A stretch of 64,000 bases of DNA from JACPDH01 sp041671505 (GCA_041671505.1 JBAZBK010000005.1:124001-188000), one strand, 5' to 3'; shown: positions 50,389-59,298, counted from the stretch's first letter. Translations and numbers: made by a program. Notes: a model not told the origin generated them from the letters alone.

Positions 50389-51426
50389 ATGCAAAGCTGG
50401 TTCGTCGCAGTCGCTGGAAAGCAGTTGGGCCCATGGCCCACCGAGGAAGTCGTTCGACGCATTCAGAGTGGTGAGGTTCCTCGCGACGCACACGTCTTCG
50501 CGCAGGGAATGGCGGGCTGGGAGTCGGTCGCGAGCCGCGCCGAATTTTCGGAAGCGTTCATGCGTCCGGCCGCGCCGGCGCCCGCACCCGCCGCGCTTCA
50601 GGCGCAGTGGGCGGCACAATCGTCGGGACAGGTCGCGCACGAGATCGATTACGAGATCCTCGGCGAGGAGATGCAGCTCGTCGAGATCACGCTCGACCCG
50701 CAGGAAGCGTGCGTGGCCGAAGCCGGCGCGTTCCTCTACATGGAGCCGGGGATCCAGATGGAGACGATCTTCGGCGACGGCTCGAAGCAGCAGTCGAGCG
50801 GGATCATGGGCAAGCTCCTCTCCGCGGGCAAGCGCGTGATCACGGGTGAGTCACTCTTCATGACCGCCTTCGGCAACACGTCGGGTCAGAGGCAGAAGGT
50901 GGCGTTCGCCTCCCCCTACCCCGGCAAGATCATCCCCATGGACCTCAAGCAGCTCGGCGGAACGATGATCTGCCAGAAGGACGCGTTCCTCGTCTGCGCG
51001 AGAGGGATCTCGCTCGGCATCGCATTTCAGAAGAAGCTCGGCGTCGGCTTCTTCGGAGGAGAGGGCTTCATCCTGCAGAAGCTCGAGGGCGACGGCCTCG
51101 CCTTCGTTCACGCGAGCGGCATGATCATCGAACGTGAGCTCAAGGCGGGTGAAACGCTCCGGGTCGACACCGGCTGCCTGGTCGCCTTCGAGCCGCGAGT
51201 GAACTACGACATCCAGTTCGTCGGCGGCGTGAAGACCGCGCTGTTCGGTGGCGAAGGGCTCTTCTTCGCCACGATGACGGGCCCGGGACGCGTCTGGATC
51301 CAGTCGCTCCCCTTCAGCCGATTCGCGAGCCGCATCTTCGCTTCCGCCCCGCAGCGCGGAGGAGGCCGCGAGGAAGGCTCGATCCTCGGAAGCATCGGCG
51401 GCGCGATCATGGGAGGAGATAGTTAG
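50389..51426 (+). CDS. GYF-domain and AIM24 (TIGR00266) protein
   Basis: A 345-residue protein. Residues 1-60 are a GYF_2 domain (WFVAVAGKQLGPWPTEEVV, then DAHVFAQGMAGWESV). A short alanine-proline linker leads to an AIM24/TIGR00266 domain at about 85-325: YEILGEEMQLVEITLDP, EAGAFLYMEPGIQMETIF, the glycine-rich middle, FASPYPGKIIPMDL and GPGRVWIQSLPFSR. AIM24 proteins are beta-sandwich proteins often described in tellurium-resistance or mitochondrial contexts; the bacterial role is unknown. The GYF part may bind proline-rich partners. Confidence 0.88.
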   Translation: MQSWFVAVAGKQLGPWPTEEVVRRIQSGEVPRDAHVFAQGMAGWESVASRAEFSEAFMRPAAPAPAPAALQAQWAAQSSGQVAHEIDYEILGEEMQLVEITLDPQEACVAEAGAFLYMEPGIQMETIFGDGSKQQSSGIMGKLLSAGKRVITGESLFMTAFGNTSGQRQKVAFASPYPGKIIPMDLKQLGGTMICQKDAFLVCARGISLGIAFQKKLGVGFFGGEGFILQKLEGDGLAFVHASGMIIERELKAGETLRVDTGCLVAFEPRVNYDIQFVGGVKTALFGGEGLFFATMTGPGRVWIQSLPFSRFASRIFASAPQRGGGREEGSILGSIGGAIMGGDS

Positions 51427-51466
51427 GCGCTGCGCGCCCGCTCACGCGGCCGCGAATCGAGAATTT

Positions 51467-51589
51467 GGAATTGAGAATTGAGAGATGGCGGCGGCACGTC
51501 CGTCGCTGGAAATGAAAACGCCGCGGGAAACCGCGGCGTTTCATTTCATCCGAGATCAGCCTTACGGCGATCTCTCAATTCTCAATTCC
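51467..51589. repeat. Intergenic inverted repeat E (iterated GAATTGA word)
   Basis: GGAATTGAGAATTGAGAGA (51467-51485) is the reverse complement of 51571-51589. The word (G)GAATTGA/GAATTGAG repeats in each arm. The loop contains an ordinary terminator hairpin. The right arm extends into the 3' end of the kelch gene, where GGAATTGAGGATTAG codes its last residues and stop. Confidence 0.9.
51515..51541. terminator. Bidirectional rho-independent terminator
   Basis: AAAACGCCGCGG-GAAA-CCGCGGCGTTT lies in the loop of inverted repeat E, between the convergent AIM24 and kelch genes. Confidence 0.85.
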
Positions 51590-53621
51590 TAATCCTCAAT
51601 TCCGCCTTCACCAGCCTCGTTCTCAGACACGGCTCCCGCGGTCGGAGCGGCCGTTCCTTCCGGCCGCGCGGGACGCTGGCGCTGGGTGACGATCGGAACG
51701 ATTTCCCACTTGCCACCCGACCAGGTCCAGGCTTCGCCCTGGTAGTAGCCCGACCATCCACCGTACATCGTGAGCTTTCCGCTCGTCGGATCGACTGCCA
51801 TCGCGCCGTTCATGCGCGGTGAGGGAAGGGTGGGCGGAGTCTTCTGCGCCCAGTTCGTACCGTCCCACTCCCAGTGCTCGTTGATGTAGACCTCGTTGGC
51901 GTCCTTGCCGCCGAACATCACGACGGTCTTCGTCTCCGGGTCGTAGCCCACCGCCGGGCCGTAGCGGATCGCCGGAAGCTTCGACGGCTTGACCTCGACC
52001 CACTTGGTACCTTCGAAGGCCCACATGTCGCCGTAGCGCGTCACTGCGTCGTCGGTCGTCGGCCTGCCGATGCCACCGAAGACGAGCGTGCGCTGGGAGA
52101 CCGGGTCGAAGAACATCGCCGTTAGGCAGCGCGCCCTCGGCGCCGCCGCGTCCTTCGAGAGCTTCGTCCAGGCCGTGCCGTTCCAGGTCCAGGTCTCGCG
52201 GAGGTAGTTGATCTCGTCGAATCCGCCGAACATCACCGTCTTCTTGAGTTTCGGATCGTAGACCACGTTCCGGAAGCGGCCGTTCCCCGGCTTCGTCTTC
52301 AGGTCGGTAAAGGTCGTCCACTTCTCCGTGTCCCACTCCGCGACGTCGCCGTTGTCGCAGATCGCGACCATCCTGTTCCGGTCGCTGTCCCACGTGGTGA
52401 TCGGGTTGAAGCAGGAGTCGGGATAGGGGCTCGGGTTCATCCGCGCCCACACTCCCGAGCGGAAGCTCCACATGTCGTTGTAGGTGGAGCGCTGGTCGTC
52501 GACGCCGCCCATCAGGATGATGCGGCCTGTGGTCGTGTCGGGCTGGAAGCCGAAGAGCGAGCGCGCGCCCGGGCTCCAGACGTCGGTCAGCGGCGTCCAG
52601 TTGTTTCCCTTGAGGCGGTACGTGAGGCCCCGCTCCTCGAAGTCGATACCGCCGAAGAGCACCGACTGCTCGCGCGTCGGCTCGTTCGCCATGCCGAAAC
52701 CCGTGACGAACCCGGGCGTCGACTTCGGCTGCAGCTGATCCCACTGGCTGCCGTGCCAGACCCAGGTCTCGTTCACGGGGCTGCTCGACTGGCAGCCGCC
52801 CCCCTGGAAGACGACGCGCGTGTAGAGCTCTTCGAAGATCATCGCGCCGAACGAGGTGCACTTCGGCTTCTTGTCTTCCGCCAGGTCGATCTTCGTCCAG
52901 CCAGTCAGCGTCCGTTTGTACATCTCGGTCTTCCGGTCGGTCACGAGCGTGTCGTTGGTCGTCCCGAGAAGCAGCGTCTCACGTCGCACCGGGTCGTAGA
53001 CCATCAGCGGGTTGATGAGCACAGGGCTGTCCGCGGCGATCTGCGTCCAGTTGACGCCGTCGAACTCCCAGGAATCGAACAGAGGCTGCGTGTCGACGTC
53101 GTAGCCGCCGAAGATGATGAAGCGGCCGCGCTCCTGGTCGAACGCGAAGGCGTGCGATTGACGCAGCTGTGGCTTCGTCGCCGGATTCAGCTCACGCCAC
53201 GTGTCGCCTTCCAGCGCCCAGGTGTCGTCGAGAAGCAGTCCCTTGTTGTCGTTGTCGAAGCCGCGGATCCCACCGAAGACGAGAATGCGGCTCTGCTNNN
53301 NNNNNNNTCCCAGACCATCGCGTGGCCTGAGCGTCCGACCGGAGGATTCTGTGCGTAGAACCTCACCCAGCGATTCGTGTCCCACTCCCAGGTGTCGTTC
53401 AGGTAGGTGCGCTTCCGGCTCGAATCAGCCGGTGTCGACCCGCCGAACAGGACGACGCGCTGCCGCTCCGGATTCCAGATCATACGCACGCTCGAGCGCG
53501 CGGGGGGACGGGCAAACGCGACCGACGCAACGAGCGTCAGAGCGAGAGTGAGCAATGCGAGCCGGATGCCGCGACGGGCACCGGGGTTACCGCCAGACAG
53601 AAATCCACAAGTCGTTTTCAT
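51589..53621 (-). CDS. Secreted kelch-repeat propeller protein (interrupted by an assembly gap)
   Basis: Signal peptide MKTTCGFLSGGNPGARRG... then a hydrophobic core (LALLTLALTLVASVAFA) leads into kelch repeats, each with an FGG or MGG turn: VVLFGGSTPAD, ILVFGGIRGF, FIIFGGYDV, SVLFGGIDF, IILMGGVDD, TVMFGGFDE, TLVFGGIGR, VVMFGGKDA, LTMYGGWSG. The last part ends GGIED. The frame before the N run and after it differ, so the ten Ns stand for missing bases whose number is not a multiple that keeps frame; the gene itself is probably intact. Function is likely an extracellular beta-propeller, binding or carbohydrate-related. The downstream barrel protein gene is on the same strand, 53 bases upstream. 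Confidence 0.8.
53298..53307. other. Assembly gap (ten Ns)
   Basis: A run of exactly ten Ns inside the kelch gene. The two flanking kelch segments are in different frames, which is expected if the true gap length is unknown. Confidence 0.99.
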
Positions 53622-53674
53622 CGTGCAGTTTTCACCGAAACTGATACGCCTTGCCCGAACGCGAGCCGACCCGC

Positions 53675-55000
53675 TCACATTCCTGTAGGCCGCCACTCGG
53701 CACCGAGCTTCACCCTGACCGTAACGAGGACCTCGTCGAGGTCGAGCTGCGGCGCCTGATCCACCTCGATGTGCGAGTACTCGGCAGTCACGTCCGCGTA
53801 TTTCGTCACGCCGAAGCGGATCCCCGCGTCGTACTTCGTCCAGTCCCACCAGAAGCTCGGCGCGGGGAAGTCCGCAGGCCCCCTGAAATCAGCCTCGAGA
53901 CTGCTGTATCTGACGGCTGGTTGCACGAAAGGTATCGCTGACCCCGGGCGCGAGAACTGCCAGCCCGCCTCGATCTCCACCCCGCTCCGGCCGAGACCCG
54001 CGATTTCCTGCTCCACCGCCTGGCCGAGCAGGGTGAACGCGCCGAGCTCCGAATAAAACGACGCTCCGTACTCCTCCTTCTTCCTTCCGTCGACCGGAAT
54101 CACGATTCCGAACGGGCCGGAGAGGATATCGAGGTCCCCGCCGTAAAACGTTCCTCGCAGGTCGACCTCGTCCGCAAGGGAGCGCTCGTAGTAGAACGCG
54201 AGCAGGTCGATCCCCACCCCGCTCGCCTCCGACTTCCATCGCCAGCCAAGCCCGCCGCCGATCTCGGGGTTCGCCGTGTCGAAGAAATAGTCCTCGACCT
54301 CGGCATCGTAAAGAATCGGGAAGCCGGCCTTGAGCTCTGGATCGGGAAACGGCTGCTTCAGCTCTTCGGTGCCGTTGTCGCCGGCGAGCGCATTCGGGTC
54401 GCGCATGAAGAGCGGATTCCCGGTCGACCACTGCGCGCGCCAGTAGAGGTTCCTGCCGATGCTCCCCCCGACGAGAGCCTGCACGTCCTCGAGACGATTG
54501 AACGCGGTCGACGAGAGGCCGTAGCTCTCGAGCAATCGCACCGGCTGCCTCTCCAGCTTCGGCGCCTTGCCGAACTGCGCGAAAAGCGTCGTGCCGTCGG
54601 GCAGCTCCAGCAGCTCCGGGCGCTGGCCGAAGCGAACCCACGCCTCGTCGAGATCGACGGTGCGATCCCCCGAAGTCGGATTGCGTTCGTAGAGATCGAT
54701 CGCGTCGATCTTGGCGCGCGCCGCGAAGCTCTTCCCGTAGGTAAGGTCGAGCCGAAGCGTCACGTCACTCGCCTCCCAATGCGTCCCCGCGTCCACCGTC
54801 TCCATGAACGCCTGCGTCTCGCCGGGAGGGAGGAGGATCGGCGGCAGAGGCGTGCTGAGGCCGAACTTCTGTTCCTTGCTGTCGCGGTAATTGCCCCGCA
54901 GTTCCAGCTTCGCGCTCGCCGCGAAGCCGTCGTCCTGTCCCTGCGCCGCGAGCGACGCGGCGGTGAACGCCAGAGCCCCGAGGGCCGTTCGTAGTCTCAT
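53675..55000 (-). CDS. Predicted outer-membrane beta-barrel (porin-like) protein
   Basis: A 441-residue protein with signal peptide MRLRTALGALAFTAASLAAQ. The mature part alternates short hydrophobic strands and polar turns rich in aromatic residues (ASAKLELRGNYRD, ASDVTLRLDLTYGKSFAARAKID, GGSIGRNLYWRAQWSTGNP, IDLLAFYYERSLADEVDLRG, GASFYSELGAFTLLGQAV, PFVQPAVRYSS), and ends with VLVTVRVKLGAEWRPTGM. This is an outer-membrane barrel pattern resembling phosphate/polyanion-selective or alginate-type porins, but no family is named. It is divergent from the microcompartment operon, whose start lies 200 bases away, and could supply its substrate; that is inference. Confidence 0.7.
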   Translation of the reverse strand: MRLRTALGALAFTAASLAAQGQDDGFAASAKLELRGNYRDSKEQKFGLSTPLPPILLPPGETQAFMETVDAGTHWEASDVTLRLDLTYGKSFAARAKIDAIDLYERNPTSGDRTVDLDEAWVRFGQRPELLELPDGTTLFAQFGKAPKLERQPVRLLESYGLSSTAFNRLEDVQALVGGSIGRNLYWRAQWSTGNPLFMRDPNALAGDNGTEELKQPFPDPELKAGFPILYDAEVEDYFFDTANPEIGGGLGWRWKSEASGVGIDLLAFYYERSLADEVDLRGTFYGGDLDILSGPFGIVIPVDGRKKEEYGASFYSELGAFTLLGQAVEQEIAGLGRSGVEIEAGWQFSRPGSAIPFVQPAVRYSSLEADFRGPADFPAPSFWWDWTKYDAGIRFGVTKYADVTAEYSHIEVDQAPQLDLDEVLVTVRVKLGAEWRPTGM

Positions 55001-55201
55001 TCGATTCCGCTTCCCGGACAGCTACGAGACGCAGCGACCGCCGGTCGTCTCCCGTGGAGAGTTTGCACTCGATGCGCCTCACGCGCCAGTGCCGGACTCG
55101 CGACGCAATGCGGGCTCATCGCGCCTCGGCGTGTTAGACTTTCTCTTCCGCGCCGCGCGAACGAACGCGCCTCGCAAATTCAACGGATCAAGATAATTAC
55201 A

Positions 55202-56476
55202 GTGGCCTCGACCAATACGAAGAACACCCTTCAGATCGCTCTCGGCGCCGATCACGGCGGCTTCGAGCTCAAAGAACAGCTCAAGAAACACCTTCGCGAC
55301 GCCGGGCACGCCATCCGCGACCTCGGCACTCACAGCAAGGAACCGGTCGACTACCCGCAGATCGCGCAGTCGGCCGCGGAGCTCGTGTCCACCGGCGCCG
55401 TCCGCTTCGCAGTGATCATCGATGGCGCCGGAATCGGCTCGGCGATGACCGCGAACAAGATTCCGGGAGTCCTCGCCGCCGCCTGTTACAACGAAACGCT
55501 CGCCCGCAACGCGCGCGAGCACAACGACGCGAACGTCCTCACCCTCGGTGCGGGACAGGTCGACCTCGAGACGGCGAAGCGCATCGTCGACGTCTTCCTG
55601 ACGACCGAGTGCACCGTTGACCGCCATCAAAGGCGCGTTAAGATGATTCGCGAACTGGAGAAAGGAAAGCGGAGCGTGAGCCAAGGATCGATGAGCGATC
55701 TCTCAGCGGACGACTTTGCCCGCATCGCCTCTCGCGTGCGCGAGCTGCTCCAGCAGGGAGGCGCGTCCTCCCCCGCCGCGGGCCCGGCGCTTCCTCCCGA
55801 CCGCCTCGTCAAGCTCATCGACCACACCATCCTCAAGCCGGAGGCGGTGCTCGAAGACATCGAGAAGGTCTGCGAGGAAGCGAAGAAATTCGGTTTCTAC
55901 TCCGTCTGCGTCAACTCCAACTGGGTTGCGAAGGCGAAGAGCTTCCTCCGCGGCTCCAACGTCAAGCTCTGCAGCGTCGTCGGCTTCCCTCTCGGCGCGC
56001 AGACGCCGGAGATCAAGCTGCTCGAAGCACGAAGGGCCATTCGCGAAGGCGCGAACGAGATCGACATGGTGATCAACATCGGCGCGCTCAAGGGGAAGGA
56101 AGATCTTCTCGTCGCCCGCGACATCCGCGGCGTCGTCGAGGCGTGCAAGGAAGGCCGCGCGCTCTCGAAAGTCATCCTCGAGACCGTGCTGCTCACCGAC
56201 GAGGAGAAGATCCGCGGCTGCCAGCTCTCGATGAAAGCCGGCGCCGACTTCGTGAAGACGTCGACCGGCTTCTCGAAGGGAGGCGCGACAGTCGAAGACG
56301 TCGCGCTCATGGCCCGCACCGTCGCGCCGCGCAAGCTCGGCGTGAAGGCATCGGGCGGCATCCGGACCTATGCAGACGTGGTGAAGATGGTCGAGGCGGG
56401 CGCAACGCGCGTCGGCTGCTCGGCCAGCGTGAAGATTCTCGAAGAGGCGCTCGCGGCTGCCTCGGGAAAGGCGTAA
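55202..56476 (+). CDS. RpiB-DeoC fusion: sugar-phosphate isomerase-like domain and deoxyribose-phosphate aldolase
   Basis: A 424-residue fusion at the head of the microcompartment operon. Residues 1-155 are an RpiB/LacAB-like domain (GADHGGFELKEQLKKHL, GIGSAMTANKIPGV, REHNDANVLTLGAG). The usual catalytic cysteine is replaced by Asp74 (IIDGAGIG), while His107 is kept. Residues 164-195 form a helix-plus-linker (MSDLSADDFARIASRV...) like an encapsulation peptide. Residues 200-424 are DeoC with Asp288 (NEIDMV), Schiff-base Lys352 (FVKTSTGFS) and Lys382 (GVKASGG), so the aldolase looks active. DeoC splits 2-deoxyribose-5-phosphate to acetaldehyde and glyceraldehyde-3-phosphate. GTG start; an in-frame ATG at 55691 has AAGGA just upstream and could also start free DeoC. 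Confidence 0.93.
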   Translation: MASTNTKNTLQIALGADHGGFELKEQLKKHLRDAGHAIRDLGTHSKEPVDYPQIAQSAAELVSTGAVRFAVIIDGAGIGSAMTANKIPGVLAAACYNETLARNAREHNDANVLTLGAGQVDLETAKRIVDVFLTTECTVDRHQRRVKMIRELEKGKRSVSQGSMSDLSADDFARIASRVRELLQQGGASSPAAGPALPPDRLVKLIDHTILKPEAVLEDIEKVCEEAKKFGFYSVCVNSNWVAKAKSFLRGSNVKLCSVVGFPLGAQTPEIKLLEARRAIREGANEIDMVINIGALKGKEDLLVARDIRGVVEACKEGRALSKVILETVLLTDEEKIRGCQLSMKAGADFVKTSTGFSKGGATVEDVALMARTVAPRKLGVKASGGIRTYADVVKMVEAGATRVGCSASVKILEEALAAASGKA

Positions 56477-56480
56477 GACG

Positions 56481-57104
56481 ATGGGCGAGCTTCGCTGTTA
56501 CGTATTCATCGACAAGCTTCAGCCGCAGTTCGCGTCGTTCCTCGGAACGGTCGCGCAGGGCTTCCTTCCCGTGCCTGACCAGGCGGCGCTCTTCGTCGAA
56601 GTCGCGCCCGGCATGGACATCATGCGCGTCACCGACGTCGCCCTGAAGGCAACCGACGTGAAGCCGGGGATGATGATCATCGAGCGGATGTACGGCATGC
56701 TCGAGATCCACTCCGACTCGCAGGCCGACGTCCGCCGCGCGGGCCAGGCGATCCTCGATTCGCTCGACCTGAAGGAAGAAGACCGGATGAAGCCGGAGAT
56801 CACCTCGAGCCAGGTGATCCGCAACATCTCGGACTACCACACGCAGCTGATCAACCGGACGCGGCACGGCGACATGATCGTGCCTGGTCAGACCCTCTAC
56901 GTGCTCGAGGTGGCCCCGGCGGGCTACGCGGCGATCGCCGCGAACGAGGCGGAGAAGGCGGCGAACATCAACATCCTCGAGGTCCGCGCCTTCGGTAGCT
57001 TCGGCCGCGTTTACCTCGGAGGCGAAGAGCGCGACATCGACGTCGGTTACCGGGCTGCGGAAGAGGCGATCCGTTCGATCAACGGACGTCCCGGCCGCGC
57101 CTGA
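56481..57104 (+). CDS. Tandem-BMC shell protein (BMC-T, probable double-disk type)
   Basis: A 207-residue protein of two fused BMC domains, forming pseudohexameric trimers in the microcompartment shell. The start (MGELRCYVFIDKLQPQFASFL), the TDVALKATDVKPGMMIIERMYGMLEIHSD region and the second domain (LINRTRHGDMIVPGQTLYVLEV, PAGYAAIAANEAEKAANI, LEVRAFGSFGRVYLGG) match, from memory, the trimers of the Haliangium ochraceum compartment that stack as double disks with gated pores. It begins four bases after the fusion gene. It likely forms the conduit for larger substrates or cofactors. Confidence 0.93.
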   Translation: MGELRCYVFIDKLQPQFASFLGTVAQGFLPVPDQAALFVEVAPGMDIMRVTDVALKATDVKPGMMIIERMYGMLEIHSDSQADVRRAGQAILDSLDLKEEDRMKPEITSSQVIRNISDYHTQLINRTRHGDMIVPGQTLYVLEVAPAGYAAIAANEAEKAANINILEVRAFGSFGRVYLGGEERDIDVGYRAAEEAIRSINGRPGRA

Positions 57105-57167
57105 CTTGAAACGAAACGCTAGACGTCGCACGGCCCCTGGCCGGCGCGACAACAGGGAGGAAGAGTC

Positions 57168-57464
57168 ATGGCGGAAGCGCTAGGCATGATCGAAACGAGG
57201 TCGTTCGCAGCGAGCGTCGAAGCTGCCGATGCGGCCGTGAAGGCGGCAAAGGTCGAGCTCGTCTCGTACGAGAAGACCGGCGGCGGATACACGACCGTGA
57301 TCATCCGCGGCGACGTCGCGGCGGTTAAGGCGGCGTGCGACGCGGCAAACCTGGCGGCCGGTCGCGTCGGTGATGTCGTCGCCGTCCACGTGATCGCCCG
57401 CCCGCACGCAAACGTCGACGCGGTCATGCCGCTCGGCCGCGCGTCGGCGAAGCAGGGCGAGTAG
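57168..57464 (+). CDS. BMC-H hexameric shell protein
   Basis: A 98-residue single BMC domain: ALGMIETRSFAASVEAADAAVKAAKVELVSYEKTGGGYTTVIIRGDVAAVKAACDAANLA (motif pieces ALGMIETR, AAKVELV, KTGGGYTTVIIRGDVAAV) and the C-terminal VVAVHVIARPHANVD strand. BMC-H proteins tile the facets as hexamers with a central pore formed by the loop near KTGGG. GGGAGG lies eight bases upstream of the ATG, the strongest ribosome site in the operon, fitting the need for many copies. Confidence 0.96.
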   Translation: MAEALGMIETRSFAASVEAADAAVKAAKVELVSYEKTGGGYTTVIIRGDVAAVKAACDAANLAAGRVGDVVAVHVIARPHANVDAVMPLGRASAKQGE

Positions 57465-57533
57465 CAGAGCCCCTTCGAGGACGCCGATGCGAGCCTTGCG
57501 GCTCGCCACCGGCGGCTCCGGAAAGGAAGATCG

Positions 57534-57821
57534 ATGCAACTCGCGAGAGTCGTGGGAACGGTCGTCTCCTCGCGCAAGGAGCCGAACATGACGGGGCTCA
57601 AGCTCCTCGTCGTTCGGCCTCTCGACGAAGAGGGACGCGAAACGGGCAACGCGCTGGTGGCCGCGGACGCGGTCGGCGCGGGGCCCGACGAGGTCGTGCT
57701 GATCGCAGCCGGAAGCTCGGCGCGCCAGACCGAGGCGACCGACAAGAAGCCGGTCGACCTCGTCATCCTGGCGATCGTCGACAGCTGGAACGTCGGCGAG
57801 GCCGTGAAGTACAGGAAGTGA
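57534..57821 (+). CDS. BMC-P pentameric vertex protein (EutN/CcmL family), copy 1
   Basis: A 95-residue OB-like vertex protein: MQLARVVGTVVSSRKEPNM, then LKLLVVRPLDEEG, ALVAADAVGAGPDEVVLI and DLVILAIVDSWNV. The family closes shell vertices as pentamers. It lies 69 bases after BMC-H with GGAAAGGAAG before the ATG, and four bases before the dehydrogenase. Confidence 0.94.
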   Translation: MQLARVVGTVVSSRKEPNMTGLKLLVVRPLDEEGRETGNALVAADAVGAGPDEVVLIAAGSSARQTEATDKKPVDLVILAIVDSWNVGEAVKYRK

Positions 57822-57825
57822 GCCG

Positions 57826-59298
57826 ATGACGCGCCTCACTGACCGGGAGATCGACGAGATCGCGCGGCGGATCGCCGCCGATCTTTCACCGGGTGCTCCC
57901 GCACCCTCCCCCGCGCTTTCCCCTGCGTCCGCTCCGCCGGCCCAGGCCGACTCGGTCGTCTCGACCATCCACGGGCTCGGCATCCACGTCACCGTCGTCG
58001 ACGCCGTTCAGGCGGCCGCCGCGGCGCAGCCGAAGTTCGCGTCGCTCCCGCTCGCGCAGCGCGCGGCGATCATCGCGTCGATGCGCCAGGCGATGCGCGA
58101 GAACCTCGAGATGCTCTCGAAGGCCGCGCACGACGAGACGGGGCTCGGGCGCTACGAGGACAAGGTCGTCAAGAACCGCCTCGTCACCGAGAAGACGCCG
58201 GGGCTCGAAGACCTCTATCCGACCGCCATGACCGGCGACCACGGCCTCACGCTGATGGAGCCGGCGCCGTTCGGCGTCATCGGCGCCATCACGCCGACGA
58301 CGAACCCGACGTCGACGATCATCTGCAATTCGATCGGCATGCTCGCTGCCGGCAACAGCGTCGTCTTCAACGTCCACCCGAGCGCGAAGAACTGCTCGAT
58401 GCAGACTGTCGCCCTGCTCAACAAGGCGATCATGGCCGCGGGCGGGCCGCCTAACGTCATCACCGCCGTCGCGAACCCGACGATCGAGTCGGCGCAGGAG
58501 CTGATGCGCACGAAAGGAGTCCGCCTCGTCGTCGTCACCGGCGGCCCCGCGGTGGTGAAGGCGGCGATGGGGAGCGGCAAGCGCGCGATCTGCGCCGGCC
58601 CGGGAAATCCGCCCGTCGTCGTCGACGAGACCGCCGACATCGACAAGGCCGGCCGCGACATCGTGTTAGGCGCGTCGACCGACAACAACATCATCTGCAC
58701 CGACGAGAAGGAGATCCTCGCCGTCTCGTCGATCGCCGACGCTCTGCTCGCGTCGATGGCGCGGCAGGGAGCGATCGTCATTCCGAAGGAGCGCCTCCCC
58801 GAGCTCGAGCGCGTCGTCTTCAAGGAGATGAAGGGACCGCGCACGCCCGGCTATGTCGACCCGAGCCTCATCGGCAAGAACGCCTCGGTGATCCTCGCGA
58901 AGATGGGGATCAGCGTTCCCGACTCGATCCGCCTCGCGGTCATCGAGGTCGACGAGAACCATCCCCTGCTCTGGACCGAGCAGATGATGCCGGTCATGCC
59001 GCTCTGCCGCGTCTCCGACGCGAACCGCGCGATCGACTTCGCCGTGGAGGTGGAGCGGCGCAACCGGCACACCTTCGTCATGCACTCGAAGAACCTCGAC
59101 AACCTTTCGCGCATGGCGAAGGCGTGCGACGCGTCGATCTTCGTCAAGAACGGCCGCTCGCAGGCGGGCCTCGGGCTCGACGGCGAGGGCTACTGCTCCT
59201 TTACGATCGCCAGTCCGACGGGCGAAGGGCTTACCGGCCCGCGCAGCTTCTCGCGCTGGCGCCGCTGCGTCCTCGTCGACAACTTCAGGATCACGTGA
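57826..59298 (+). CDS. CoA-acylating aldehyde dehydrogenase of the microcompartment
   Basis: A 490-residue enzyme of the EutE/PduP group that converts aldehyde, CoA and NAD to acyl-CoA. Residues 1-21 form an amphipathic helix followed by an alanine-proline linker (LTDREIDEIARRIAADL, then PAPSPALSPA), the layout of an encapsulation peptide. The catalytic Cys291 is in STDNNIICTDEKE, with the NAD-binding PTTNPTSTIICNSIG and VVVTGGPAVVKAAMGSG segments. It should oxidise acetaldehyde released by DeoC. Its stop overlaps the next ATG (TGATG). Confidence 0.95.
   Translation: MTRLTDREIDEIARRIAADLSPGAPAPSPALSPASAPPAQADSVVSTIHGLGIHVTVVDAVQAAAAAQPKFASLPLAQRAAIIASMRQAMRENLEMLSKAAHDETGLGRYEDKVVKNRLVTEKTPGLEDLYPTAMTGDHGLTLMEPAPFGVIGAITPTTNPTSTIICNSIGMLAAGNSVVFNVHPSAKNCSMQTVALLNKAIMAAGGPPNVITAVANPTIESAQELMRTKGVRLVVVTGGPAVVKAAMGSGKRAICAGPGNPPVVVDETADIDKAGRDIVLGASTDNNIICTDEKEILAVSSIADALLASMARQGAIVIPKERLPELERVVFKEMKGPRTPGYVDPSLIGKNASVILAKMGISVPDSIRLAVIEVDENHPLLWTEQMMPVMPLCRVSDANRAIDFAVEVERRNRHTFVMHSKNLDNLSRMAKACDASIFVKNGRSQAGLGLDGEGYCSFTIASPTGEGLTGPRSFSRWRRCVLVDNFRIT

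Noticed and set aside
51589..53385. Single continuous 598-codon frame through the Ns
   Set aside because: It begins with residues from the wrong frame before the gap; the true N-terminus with signal peptide lies at 53621.
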